From assembly GCA_963693285.1 (NCBI GenBank), contig OY848924.1, forward strand, positions 4,605,214 through 4,669,213: 64,000 nt of DNA. Reading direction: 5' to 3'. Shown here piece after piece: positions 39,901 to 51,900 of the stretch. The notes beneath the pieces were generated by a model that ran no database searches, had not been told where the DNA came from, and worked only from the letters and a program-made list of their open reading frames with translations. Every line of letters starts with the position of its first letter. The first letter of the stretch is position 1. The translations under genes were made by a program, and so were the position numbers. The stretch comes from Xestospongia muta. Taxonomy: Eukaryota; Porifera; Demospongiae; Haplosclerida; Petrosiidae.

Positions 39901-42900
39901 TCTTGTACTTGTAGCATAATGCAAAGAAGTCTGATGATCCTATAGAAAGAATAAATAGTAAATAATGTGGCTACAAATAAATTACTAATAACTTTTCAAT
40001 ACTACAATAGATAACACTGCTAATAGTAATTGTATTCATTGTTTCTGTGACATACTTAACATTACTTGCACTATGACTGTGAACTTAAGTCTATATTCCT
40101 TATATGGTTAATCATTGACCATGTTTCAATATAGTGGTTAGTATATACAAAAACATAACAGCTGTTAAAACTCATCCATAATGGTCATGTGTTTCTGGTA
40201 CTATTGTACAAATATTAAACCAGTAAGAATTTAATTTCCTCTTGTCAACAGCAAAATAAAGTTTTAAAAAGTAGCCAAGCTTTGCTTATGAATGACAATA
40301 GACAAATGAGATATCTCCAGTACTTATATGTACAGTCACCCTGTTGCAGCTTTATTAGTAACATTATATTTTAATATTTCTAATATAAACACCTCTCCAA
40401 TATAAACAAAGTTCTGTCTATACATACATTCACCTATTCTAATAATAACCACACACGGGCTTCATAATTAATTTCATCTACTGTATAATTAATTATAATT
40501 GAGATAAACTAAAGTTTCTGTTGTAGACTAGAATATTTGTATTTGGAAGTTCTGGACTAACAAAATGTATCAGACACTTTTGACATGAAGGAGATTTGCT
40601 TTGTTAACTTAATAGAATACCTTGATACTCTTTTAAAAGTATAGTACCAAAGTAAAAGACATCAAAATGGCAAGTTACTTTCAAAAGTTAGGGCAGGAGT
40701 TATATATGATAGTTGGGTCATGTTTTCTGTATCATGTTTAGTGATTTACATGTACATGTATATTATTATAATATCTTGTACTGATATAATACATAATAAT
40801 AGTATTATATACATGTACATGGAGTGAACATAATACACAAGTACATGGAATATAAACCATCTCTATACATAATACAAACCTTGTCACAAATATTGGGATC
40901 TGCCTTAGCTGTTAAGAGTAACTGAACTATCTCAATGTGTCCCATCCTTGAAGCATAATGCAAAGAAGTTTGATGATCCTATAGAAAGAATAAATAGTAA
41001 ATAATGTGGCTACAAATTAATTACTAATAACTTTTCAATACTACAATAGATAATACTGCTAATAGTAATTATATTCATTGTTTCTGTGACATACTTAACA
41101 ATACTTGCACTATGACTGTGAACTTAAGTCTATATTCCTTATATGGTTAATCACTGACCATGTTTCAATATAGTGGTTAGTATATACAAAAACATAACAG
41201 CTGTTAAAACTCATCCATAATGGTCATGTGTTTCTGGTACTATTGTACAAATATTAAACCAGTAAGCATTTAATTTCCTTTTGTTCACAATGAAATAAAG
41301 TTTTGAAAAGTAGTCAAGCTTTGCTTATGAATGACAGTATGCAAATGAGATATCTCCTGTACTGATATGTACAATTATCATGTTGTAACTTTAATGATAA
41401 CAATATATTTTAATATTTCTAATATAACACCTCTCCAATATAAACAAAGTTCTGTCCATACATACATTTGCCTGTTCTAAAAATAAGCACACACTGAGTT
41501 TATAATTAATTTTACCCACTGTATAATTAATTAGAATTGAGATAAACTAAAGTTTCTGTTGTAGACTAGAACATTTGTATTTGGCAGCTCTGGACTAACA
41601 AAATGTATCAGAAACTTTTGACATAGAGGAGATTTGCTTAGTTAACTTAATAGAATACCTTGCTACTCTCTAAAAAAGTATAGGGTCAAAGTTAAAGACA
41701 TCAAAATGGCAATTTACGTTCAGAAGTTAGGGCAAGAATTATATAAAATTGTTGGTTCATGTTGTCTGTATCATGTTTAGTGATTTGCATGTACATGTAT
41801 ATTATTATAATATCTTATACTGATATAATACATAATAATAGTATTACATATACATAATACAAACTTTGTCATAAATATTGGGGTCTGCCTTAGCTGTTAA
41901 GAGTAACTGAACTATCTCAATGTGTCTTGCACTTGTAGCATAATGCAAAGAAGTCTGATGATCCTATAGAAAGAATAAATAGTAAATAATGTGGGTACAA
42001 AATTAATTACTAATAAATTTTCAATACTACAATAGATAACACTGCTAATAGTAATTATATTCATTGTTTCTGTGACATACTTAACATTACTTGCACTATG
42101 ACTGTGAACGTAAGTCTATATTCCTTATATGGTTAATCATTGACCATGTTTCAATATAGTGGTTAGTATATACAAAAACATAACAGCTGTTAAAACTCAT
42201 CCATAATGGTCATGTGTTTCTGGTACTATTGTACAAATATTAAACCAGTAAGAAATTAATTTCCTTTTGTTCACAATGAAATAAAGTTTTAAAAAGTAGT
42301 CAAGCTTTGCTTATGAATGACAATAGACAAATGAGATATCTCCAGTACTTATATGTACAGTCACCATGTTGCAGCTTTATTAGTAACATTATAACATTAC
42401 GAGATATCTTGACACTAAGTACCTGAGAAAGTTTTCATAAGTAACAATAGTTGAAGTTTACATTACTTGTAAGAAGCAGCTACCAGATAATAATGTGTAG
42501 CAAAAATATATCTTGGCATGCCAGAAAAGGAATCCAACTACATTTCAATCGTCTTCTACTTTGGAGTAGTAGCTTCTACAAGGGACTGGATTATATTCAA
42601 TAAAAGAATGGCTCTGATATTGTGAATATCAACAGGGATGATGGTGTGTTGGATTCACCAATCATTAATATTCAATACCCAGTATTTAGGCTTTAACATC
42701 TGTAATTACACATACAGACTATAGTAGCAAGTATCCATTTGTTCTACATACAGATATCATGATATAATGTTATCAAGACTGAAATAACTGGTAAGCTCTG
42801 TGTGGGTGCAGTAAATGCAAAAATTCTATCATAAGAATGCAGCTCAAAATGCAGGTAATTTATCAAAACAGTTCTTACACATCCATCTTGAGCATGAAAT

Positions 42901-45900
42901 CAATGTAATTTAGTACTCATAAAAGTCAATCATTCTGCTTGTCACATAGAGAATATTAATAACTTTTTCAAGATGATCCCATGGCAACAATTTAGTCACA
43001 ACAGTTCTTTCAAAATCTGTTTGCACGTTACGTACCATTTTCATATCTATGGTCATAAATGTTTGCATATATGTGGTTACTACGTAGCCACTTTATACTA
43101 ACTTGTATATTTGGTGTACATTCTATATAAAATGATCATGTAGCAATTGCAAATAGAACATTTGTTCAAAATTCTTAGGAACAACGTGTGTTTTCATTAA
43201 ATAATGCAATAGTTTGCTCATTCATATAATTTCTAAACTATAATATCTGACTTCATTAATGATATCATGACGAACAGACATAAGCCTTGAATATTAACTA
43301 ATATAAAGATAACAGACAAAGGAGACATCTATACTGTATATAAATAACTACATATAGTAGGTAGTATTGGTGACAATATATTTAACATTTCTAATATAGG
43401 CACATCTCCAATATAGACATCACTCCTGTCAATACATACGTTTGCCTGTTCTAATAATAGGCATCCTCTGACTTCATAATTAATTTTACAAGTGCCTAAT
43501 TAATTAAAATTGAAATAGACTAAACTTTCAGTTGTAGACTACAACAATTTATATTTTGTCAGTTCTGGACCAACAGATGCAGCAGAAACTTTTGATACCA
43601 AGAAGTTCTGGCTTAATAATTGATTACAATAACTTGCTACTCATTAAAAGAATAGAAAGTCTAAATGAAAGACATTGAAATGACAATTTAGGATCACCAG
43701 TTGTGATAACAGTTGAATAAGAATGCTAGTTCATGTTGTCTGTATCATGTTTACTGATAAAACTAAGCAAGTGATATACTTATACACAAGATAGCCTATG
43801 ACTACTTCATCTTTCTTACTGGTGAACTGGTAAATTTCATTTAATAGGAATGTCACCATTCACAAAATTTCATATAATCATGTAAGTAGATGACACCTCA
43901 ATTCAGGTACCCTTTTATTCTAAACTTTATTTTCCTACTCTAATAAAATGAAATAAATTGTTTAATAATAACAATAGATCCTATTTATATTACACAAAAT
44001 CACACATTACTAGCGTAATGTGTACTATCTAACTTCCGTAACTATATGTATTTCCATACATGGATGGATACAAATGATAAGTGTTTTATAGTTTTATCGA
44101 TTTGAGCTATAATCTCTTGCTAGGTGAGCTTTAAAAAGAATACAAAAAGCACATATAGAAATCTCCGGTGGCCTGGTAGGACACATTTAAGGTTTAGGGT
44201 TTAGGGTTTAAGATTTAGGGCGATGGCCCAGTAGGTTGCGTTTTGGGCCAATCTTAACATATAAACCCTACTCCAATTAGCTACTAACTCTCTTTATATT
44301 ACTAGGTTATTATTAATACTATGACTGATAGTATTCATATCCTAATAGTGGACAGTAGAGGTTGGCATTGAGAATGTTTCCTGTATACTATCAGGAGTAT
44401 GTGAACATCATGAAGGAGTATCTAATTTCATAACTAACTTTTGTTGAAATCACAGCTATAACTGATAAAACTTTAATGCTTTTATGGCTTGTGGACTCAG
44501 ACCTCTTAGCTAGGTAAGCTTTAAAAAGAGCTAAGAACATTGAGAAATCTATACTGACATACTGGTAATATGTGGACAAGGTATCACAAGCTTTGTATCT
44601 TGAAGCAAGGAAATGTGTGAAACTTTTGTTAACCTTGTAATGGGAAAATAAAGCTTGTAGAATGTTCATAACAAGCTATCTACCTTTTTATAAAGCCTAG
44701 GATTAGTAAGATGGCAATTATATCATTTCTACATAATAGCACATGTGATACAAACAATTTAAGATATCCACCAATTATAATTAAATCTCTTAAATAATAT
44801 CAGTGATATATTATTACATTCTATGACTGTGTTATTATATAGGGATGATACAATTGCCATCACTACTGTCTAGTTTAAATTCTTCGTATTAGACTGATGA
44901 TATCTATCAATAAATTTACTTCATTTTGTAGAAAAAGTTTTTTTATTTACTTGTTTGTATATATATAGCTATATCTAAAACTTCAATAATAAATAATATT
45001 AAATAATTAACATATTAAATCATGTAGAACTAGTAATCTTCACAACAAAGCTAACCATACATAAGACTAAATGACTAAAACAACTCTTCATATATAGAAT
45101 AGTCAAGAACTTCCTTCATAGACACAATGTTTATGATCATAAAATGTATAGTATAAAAACAGGTGTGCTCATTGAAGTATATATAGTACACAATGAATAT
45201 TGTATAGTGGCTTTGTGGATTAAACTATTGGTATCTATACAAAATATTACAATGTCTTAGTATGTTATTTATCAGAATTAATAGATGACAATGTCATCAT
45301 ATCATGACATCATATCAGTATAGCTCTATAGGATTTTTATGACAATCAAAATATTACACTTCACATAACACTGAGTACTATATGACTTAACATGAAAATA
45401 TTATATTGTATCCACAAACTTGTAATCATCAAATTAATGACAACAAACTATCTATTACTAGTAAACAATCAATTATTATTATAAAGTAATAACTTACGTC
45501 TTTGTTCTGATAATTTACATTTGCCTTCTTTTGAACACTTTCTTTTATAATGTTTATCAGTCCTCTGCCTGCAGCTGCTAACATAATTTCATTCTAATAA
45601 ATCACAACAAGTAAATACAAATAATATACATCATAATATATACAACAGTATATACAAGTGTTCAGTTTAATTACATATAATTGTGACTAGTACAATAAAC
45701 CACTAATTAATTCCCAGTTCTATATATATACATATATTCTTCTATTAATTATTGTATAAATGGTTGACAAAATCAATCAGCTTTACTGTATACTTTGTCC
45801 TAAATCTCAAAGATGGCTACATATTATTCTAAATGTACATGTAATGATAGAATCTCTATTAAAATGATATATCGTTAATGTTAGCAGCATTATAGCTATA

Positions 45901-47469
45901 ATTTAAAATACAACACTTGTAGTGAATAAATGTGGGTGTGGGTGTTGTGAAATATAGTTGTTTAGTCGATCTGTGACAATTTCTTTCATAACTGTAATAT
46001 GAAGGTAATTATTAACATTGTATACTGTACCTTAGTGTGACATAATATGCTTTAAACTAATGCTATAGTTAGTAGCTAGGAATAAGGAAGGTAGTATGGA
46101 GAAAACTAGACATAAACAATGAATATATGTATTGATATGTGTATTAGGACTTGGTAATAACTAGGAGACATTTTCATGTAGTATACAAGTATGTACATGC
46201 ACATGATATCAATATAACAAACAAGTATTCTAGTAATTATAAATATGGACCTCAACTACATACTATACTTGTATACACTTACATAATCAGGAGTAGCTCC
46301 TGCATTTTCAAGAATATGTGCTATTTCGTTGTGACCACTGATGTAAGCTATAGTATGAGGTGTTGTATGAGGTGTAAGATGCCCATGCACATACTGTATG
46401 ATAAACAAAGATATTTTAATAAATCCAATTACATATCTGTGACACAACTAATAACAGACTAATTAATAAACTAATGGGATTTTACCTTATGATATCGATA
46501 ACGGCATTCAAGGTTTGCTCCATTCTGGAGTAATTGCTTCACTTTGTCTACATTTCCATCTCTAGAAGACTTCCAAAGGTCACTGTCCTATATAATAACA
46601 AAACAATTCACTACATTAAAAATTAGCAAATCATACAGACTAATAAAACTATAGGACTAGTAAAATACACAATACACAAAGTGACAATATTTATATAAAA
46701 AAAGATGTAATTAGGATTATAACTAACAGACAATTTATTACAAATACAAGACTCCACTAACAAATAATAGTTGAGTTTATAATCTGATATAAAGAATAGT
46801 AAAGATAACAATTATTAGGAAACTTTCCAATCAGTGATCTTTGATTATTGAATGTCACTCTCAACTAGTAGTCTTATCACTTGTTGATCAATATTGATAT
46901 AGATATTGTGGTTGATATTCAAGGAAATACAGTAGTTATATTATAATAAAACTTGAACTAGACAATAAAGGATACAACTAGTATTAACAATACCAGACAC
47001 TAGTCTACTATAAGAGTAGTCACTTACTACATCATCATATTTATCATATAACATGTAATGTATTGATTGTACACTAACACATGTAGTATAATGGATTAGT
47101 TAATAATATACTTACAATTCTTTTCTGCTCTTCTTCTGATTCCTCTTCTTCTGACAGGTCTTCATCCAATAGGTCTTCTTCTGATTCCTCTTCTTCTGAC
47201 AGGTCTTCATCCAATAGGTCTTCTTCTGATTCCTCTTCTTCTGACAGGTCTTCATCCAATATGTCTTCTTCCGATTCATCTTCTTCTAACAGCTAATACA
47301 TGTAGTGTAATGGATTAGTAACTGATATACTTACAATATCAGACGGGGCTCTCTTTGAGAGTTGAATCTGTTCTTTTGTTGAGTGCCAAATTTGTTCATT
47401 CTTTGAGAGTTGAACTTGTTCTTTCTTTGAGGAATGAACTTTTTTTTTCTTTGAGAGTTGAGCTCCCAT
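27660..47469 (-). CDS. Ankyrin-Roc-COR-death-CARD protein (Roco family)
   Basis: A 20-exon model with every joint in frame encodes 1490 residues. From the N-terminus: a Lys/Gln-rich start, an acidic 15-residue repeat, ten one-repeat ankyrin exons and an eleventh unit opening the large exon 30061-32154 (residues 477-1174). That exon carries the Roc GTPase (P-loop GKTNAGKS from residue 568, DFAGH at 626, SHID at 694) and COR (roughly 750-960). Exon 28922-29236 is a death domain (1220-1324) and exon 27660-28015 a CARD-like domain (1373-1490). Roco proteins are GTP-dependent dimeric switches; death folds recruit partners. I infer an innate-immune or cell-death signalling role. The start ATG at 47469 is preferred because the paralogue at 62642 begins with a matching M-x-AQL. 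The exon is open up to an acceptor at 47519, so an upstream exon is possible; one at 52365-52481 would join in frame. Confidence 0.8.
28922..29236 (-). other. Death domain exon
   Basis: Contains ASWREIGDGLGVSYNNLRSL, then LGDIIQHWLDMNGQGGGASV and TWITILDVLKGPLVNNKSLA. W..IG..LG, the central HWL and the late W..ILDVL are hallmarks of a death domain. A Gly-rich GQGGG insert sits between helices 4 and 5. Confidence 0.75.
30061..32154 (-). other. Large exon encoding Roc GTPase and COR
   Basis: The exon is open for 698 codons between an acceptor at 32155 and a GTAAGT donor at 30060. It opens with an ankyrin unit (DGNTLLHSACSG ... TIQYLLNDVKLNPLAVNN) split by a Ser/Thr-rich insert. Then come the G1 motif GKTNAGKSS, G3 DFAGHAEY and a G4-like VVGSHIDLV (THxD in LRRK-type Roc domains). 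The COR part includes LKEFLTILGDKGLILYLGD and DWLIVDKKALL, typical of the winged-helix COR-A half. The motif residues needed for nucleotide binding look intact. Confidence 0.85.
32754..33417 (+). mobile_element. Ty3/gypsy-type retroelement relic in a Roco-gene intron
   Basis: Antisense to the host gene. A gag/protease-like open stretch (32754-32960) is followed by CFKINTGADINVLSKDFL (33033-33089), matching the protease active-site block, but with Asn in place of the catalytic Asp and a stop soon after. A second open stretch (33178-33417) reads VKGLDEALVGHPAIQALNLV, then PEIFKGLSKL, the segment that precedes the reverse transcriptase. No LTRs were recognised. It is not intact. Confidence 0.6.
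33543..33740 (+). mobile_element. Helitron-like fragment
   Basis: Plus-strand frames give YMAKYAEKGEPSSK and, after a frameshift, MLRCVDKHDYSTQETTYLLL. Both resemble the KYAxKxE and RDxSAQExxHLLL blocks of Helitron Rep-helicase proteins. Stops and the frameshift make it a relic. Confidence 0.5.
34226..37050 (-). repeat. Tandem 1.2-kb exon-intron units with ankyrin exons
   Basis: Two full units (34226-35429, 35430-36629) and a third partial unit (36630-37050) are highly similar by eye, including their introns. Each carries one 102-base exon (34292-34393, 35494-35595, 36693-36794) coding a 34-residue ankyrin repeat around NGHADIVKLLIEVGQADVN. All three exons begin and end in phase 0, so copy number can change without breaking the frame. 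Confidence 0.85.
37051..38129. other. Intron, no exon recognised
   Basis: AT-rich intron. A plus-strand open piece near 37385-37470 (MTGKGVTSPLSTAMNKTLPL) has an acceptor-like start but no partner exon. Confidence 0.4.
38130..38467 (-). other. Two single-repeat ankyrin exons
   Basis: Exons 38130-38234 (DDLLLTSAENGDMHTVDVAL) and 38369-38467 (WAHSPLHIAHWYDHNDIVKL) sit between the two tandem arrays. They have good GT/AG borders, are phase 0 at both ends and have diverged from the arrays. Confidence 0.75.
39031..42392 (-). repeat. Tandem 1.0-kb exon-intron units with ankyrin exons
   Basis: Three full units (about 39031-40010, 40011-41050, 41051-42036) and a truncated fourth (42037-42392) share intron sequence. 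Exons 39841-39939, 40880-40978 and 41865-41963 are each 99 bases and code for DHQTSLHYA...EIV.LLLTAKADPNI.DK. Units 1 and 3 share variants, as do units 2 and 4, suggesting duplication of a two-unit block. Confidence 0.85.
42393..45497. other. Intron built of exon-less duplicated segments
   Basis: Contains copies of intron sequence found elsewhere in the gene: 42735-42870 resembles 34055-34170, 43375-43560 resembles the 1.0-kb units, 43595-43640 resembles 37060-37090, and 43935-44120 resembles 38475-38690. No ankyrin exon survives in these copies. A telomere-like patch lies at 44186-44220. Confidence 0.55.
44186..44220. repeat. Interstitial TTTAGGG-like repeat
   Basis: About four imperfect units of the seven-base GGTTTAG/TTTAGGG type in a row, embedded in a locally GC-richer 120-base patch (about 44160-44280) with two GGCC-containing motifs. 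Confidence 0.6.
45498..46587 (-). other. Three N-terminal ankyrin exons
   Basis: Exons 45498-45593 (NEIMLAAAGRGLINIIKESV), 46283-46393 (HNEIAHILENAGATPDY) and 46486-46587 (DGNVDKVKQLLQNGANLE) are phase 0 at both ends. The middle one is longer (37 residues), with a duplicated TPHTTPHT stretch; its counterpart is found on the plus strand at 63644-63754. Confidence 0.75.
47116..47292 (-). repeat. Coding 45-bp minisatellite, acidic repeat
   Basis: Exon of 59 codons made of near-identical 15-residue units DEDLSEEEESEEDLL, three full copies plus a diverged leading part, ending EEQKRI at a GTAAGT donor. The unit is a multiple of three, so it expands in frame. It forms an acidic, probably disordered segment ahead of the ankyrin repeats. 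Confidence 0.85.
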
Positions 47470-47519
47470 TGCCAGGAGGGCTGGCAGCCTTTGGCTGGTA
47501 CTGTTAAGTTGATCTAGCT

Positions 47520-47948
47520 CTATAATAGAACATTAGATATCAATGTACATATATCAGTTATACTATTATACATAATGTATTATGCATATCACTCTATATA
47601 ACAAAGAGAACAAATTGTACTTCATTTATTGTTGTTGTAAAATTATATACAACATGATCATGACAACAATTCAAATCATCTTATGAGATCAAGTACAGCA
47701 ATAAATCGTTTCTTTCTCCAAATGGCGCTTCATAATTTATATGCCCAATAGTATCACATCTTGTTTTTTGAGGGTGAGCCTGAGTGAGCTGCACATTTGT
47801 CACGTCAATAGGATAATTTGACAATTGAACATTACGTACGTCATTCCGTAATACTCTAATTTAGCGTTAAATAAATCTTGAATAAATGAAAAATTAATAA
47901 TATTACGGCTTCCTTCAGGTGCAACCAAAAAGGTCGTGTAAAGGTTAT
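47520..47948. promoter_or_regulatory. Probable promoter region of the ankyrin-Roc-COR gene
   Basis: Between the first supported minus-strand exon and a plus-strand ATG at 47949 the sequence is richer in CG dinucleotides (about 47800-47870) than its surroundings. It could drive transcription in one or both directions. No defined motif is claimed. Confidence 0.25.
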
Positions 47949-48009
47949 GGCTGCGCTACGATTTTTAGCAGCTGCTTGCCAAGCTGTCTTTGTTTCTGTG
48001 CTAACACGT
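47949..48009 (+). other. Candidate divergent first exon
   Basis: An ATG opens MAALRFLAAACQAVFVSVLT, hydrophobic with a basic residue, resembling a signal or mitochondrial presequence. It is followed by a GTAAAT donor-like site. No following exon was found, so this may be coincidence. Confidence 0.2.
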
Positions 48010-49069
48010 AAATATCTGATTCTAGTGTTTTTCAGTTATAACAGACTAGTTACACACTCATACAGAGATATTTAGTAAATTACTAATGGAGCACCATTCA
48101 GTTTTATGATGATATTTTAATGCATTAATCTGCTGGACTATGACACCTTAAAAAATAACAGATCTATGGGTTCTTCTAACACATTAGAGTGTATGATTTT
48201 AGGATTTAGAGATAAGGATTGTTTTAATGACAAGTTATTGTAGCGAGTTTTCTTACAAAATCAGCAAATATATAACATCTGCTGTTAGGGTTAGCTTAGG
48301 TCTAGTCAGTGAACTATAGGAAGTACCATCTCTTCACTCTACGTGCTAAGCATTGGTATAAAGTATGTGGACAAACGTTTAGACTGTTCACTGCATGGAA
48401 GGTCCCATAGAGCTTCCATATTGTCATGATCATGTATTGCAGAAAAGACTATAACCCATTCTTCTGCTGTGAAAGAATGTCAATAGTCTCTCTGTGTTAG
48501 CTAAAGCCAATAAGCTGATCTTAATGCACAAAGCATTTACACAGCATATCTAAAGCAGTAATTGAAATCAAGCAAGAGTGTTCAAGTTTTAGATCTTGGA
48601 CATTCAGACAATACAAATTAACATTTATATAACATTTAAGGTTGACGTGGTAGAGATCAAAATATACCAATCTTAGACTGTCCCACTGAACTTGTTACTT
48701 TATACACCTCTGGTCTGCAACACTTGACATATAAATCACAAACTACATTATCTTGGCATGTGTACAACCCACGAATAAACAACTGCAACATGAAAATATA
48801 TTCAGTAGTTCCTATGCAATTTTTGATATGAGTCAAAAAAATTTGAAGATCTTAGAGCTATGCATTTGCCACTGCATGATTACCTACTAGAGTATTACTC
48901 TAAACAAGAACTACATACTGACAAAACCATTCACTTAGTTACCATTGGGAGGAGAGTCTGACTACATAAGAAGCATCTGTATGCTGACACATACATGTAT
49001 ATAAGTATATCATAATATTATAATCTATATTTTGTCTAAGTAGCAATGTAGCTATCAGTAACAAATCCT

Positions 49070-49739
49070 GCTTTATTTACTTACATCAATTAGATCACAC
49101 TCTTCAATTCAAAGTCTTCTTTGTCAAAAGTATTTTGTGTGTGGTATAGAATTTATCATCACATGATGGGATGATGGAGTGTGGGTGGAACATAAATGGT
49201 TTTCGAAATACTCACATCATTTACATAACAATATAAGTGAATATATTCATGATTTTAACAATGAAATAGTATCACCTGGTGTGAATATCCACACTAACCC
49301 TCCCTACAGAGGTCTCACAAATACATGCATCATAATATATACCTATATACCTTCTTAATAGTTATACAGTTACCTAAGATATTATCAAGACTACTAGTTT
49401 AGTATTGTTGTCTTTGAACATATAACATACTTTATTTTCTTTTAAAAATGAAAATGATTAGTATACAATTACATAAAAATAATTAAGATCTGTTTGAATT
49501 GGCAAAATATAATTTCAGAACATATTAACTCAAAAAAGTGTTACTTGGTACATCCATGGAGGATATTCATAACATCCATCCATTGTGTTTCCTGTAAATT
49601 CAAAAAAAGTTATGTATGGTTGTGATACTTAACAACACTCACAAGACATTTCATAGTAAAACAAGCAGTATATGATCTCCGCTAGTTACAGCCATAAATG
49701 ATAACCTTTGAAAATTCAGAGTATGTCATATATATATGG

Positions 49740-49786
<47 letters not shown>

Positions 49787-50335
49787 TAACTAATTTAGCT
49801 GTGTTTATAATCACAAACTATGTGTGATCACTCACACACATCATTCTAATGTTTGTCAAAATATTTTGTGATACTGTCACAAAGTTATAGATTAGATTTT
49901 TAAAATATCACAAAGCTGTAGGTTAGACTTTTACCCTTTTCTCTTTGACAAACATAAATTCTTTCTTATTATATAAGTCACAAACATTTATATATGTCAG
50001 GACTACATAATAAAGAAACATACTAAATTTTACACAAATAGAGGCTAAGGGTCACTTTTACCAAAATGAAAAATACTATGTATTTACAAAGAACTCATCT
50101 ACACATAATAGCAATAAAATATCATTTTGAGTTTGGTACCAGGTAACATCTACCACCCTTTTGGGACAAAAAATAAGTCATTTAAAATTCATAGAAATGA
50201 GATTAAATTTTGTTACTTTGAGTGCTAAAGACCACACAGCTGGAAGATGCACTGGGATATACCATTGATTTTTAATAAGATGGTTCTGTTTGCTTGCATG
50301 TAAATGTGGTCTATAAGTTGTACAATTAATTATAG
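49070..50335 (-). repeat. Inverted, decayed copy of the 58.2-59.7 kb segment
   Basis: Read on the minus strand, 50335-49930 matches the fold-back repeat at 58190-58530, (GA)n at 49741-49779 corresponds to the (CT)n at 58603-58808, about 49660-49620 matches 58985-59060, and 49190-49075 matches 59595-59725. The copy has indels and a frame break in the shared exon-like piece. Confidence 0.55.
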
Positions 50336-50340
50336 TCTTT

Positions 50341-51900
50341 TTCAACTTGACAATCATTGCATTGTTCCATACAAATCATGTTAATTGTTTTATTAACAAT
50401 AACAACTATAATAGTTACAACTTACTAAATCTCACAATTAAGTGTTGTTACTTTTCTAATAGCCTTGTCATAACCTTTATGACTTTCGTAATGATACAAT
50501 GGAATAACATTATCTATGCAACATTAATGTTCCAAGCACTAATTTGATTAAAACATTGTTAATCCTCACCTGTAACTCTGATTAGACAAAGGTTACAGTA
50601 CTTGCTCTGAGTTTGTCTGTCTGTTAATAATATGTTTTATTCTGAAGTTATAATAATTTATTTTACATGTTCTGGAAAGGTTCTTGTGTCCACACATATT
50701 TGACAGATAATAACATATCATGTGATTGTTGTTATTTGCTTGTTCTTTATGATTTGACTAAGTTATTTTGTATATAACTTTAAGTAACTTAATAAATATC
50801 CTTAAACATTGTTAGTTTCAAGAAATAAAACTGTTTATGTCACATATAATGTGGTTAAACTATAATTGTCATACCTGTGCTATAGCTGCCATCCTAATTT
50901 ACATATTTTCACAGATATTATGATATCGTGTAGTTTTATACAACCTCTGTTGCCTATTTTATTGAGCATGTTTTCATGTAGTTGTAATGATTAGTGGCAC
51001 ATCTCAATAACTATGAGGTGACAATTAGTTATTATAAAATCACTGTATATGGAGAACACATGTAAATATCAGACTCATGATCACATGTGGCAAGAGTAGC
51101 ATAAATCATGACTCCTCTTTTTTTAAACTAGACAAAGTTGTTGCCTGTTAGTGTCAGTAATAAATACAGCAATAAAATGTACACTAAAGCTATATACAGT
51201 ATGTACCATATTGGAGTCAAGAGTTTATCCTTTCATCTATTTTGTTTGTTCTATATCTAGAAGATTGATTATATCAAATAAGTTCCTAATCAAACAGATA
51301 TACTTCACAATCTTTATCATACAACAATAGTATTGGACAATTTTATAACTATATTGTATTGTATTCATTTTTAGCAAATCAGTAATTCTAATTCCAGTCA
51401 AGAGATATAAGACACACATATTACCATACTCATCAGTATAGCAGTATGGTATACAGTACTTGATGAGGTGACACAATATACTGTATATTAGATTATGTCA
51501 TATCAAATATATAAGGTGATGATCGTGGTATTTTAAAGTTTTAATCCAATGCAAACTCTAAGATTAATCACATCATATTTTAACATTATAATTGTTAGAA
51601 TGAAATTATTATGACTCTGACTACTAGTTAGGCAGTAAAATTTTCACTTCACTTAATTTGCCATAAAATTCTGCTTTGAAATGAAAAGAAACCAAGTACT
51701 TCAGATGAAGATTAACATCTTTTAAGTACACAAGCAATAGATAATGTGATAGTATCCTCCAGACTTATGCTAATTAATAATATTCATAATTCCTAAAGTC
51801 ATATTGTTGTTTTAGGTTAATCGACACCTCTTCAGGTACGGCAAAATTACACAAATGGAATGGATTATAATAACTGTAAAGTAAATATATTTCAGAATAT
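50341..51900. other. Intergenic or intronic, nothing recognised
   Basis: AT-rich sequence without supported exons on either strand. Confidence 0.45.

Noticed and set aside
44391..44669. 92-codon minus-strand open frame
   Set aside because: No splice sites, domain or similarity; lies in a duplicated intron of the Roco gene.
46151..46462. 103-codon plus-strand open frame
   Set aside because: It is antisense to the ankyrin exon at 46283-46393 and lacks its own signals.
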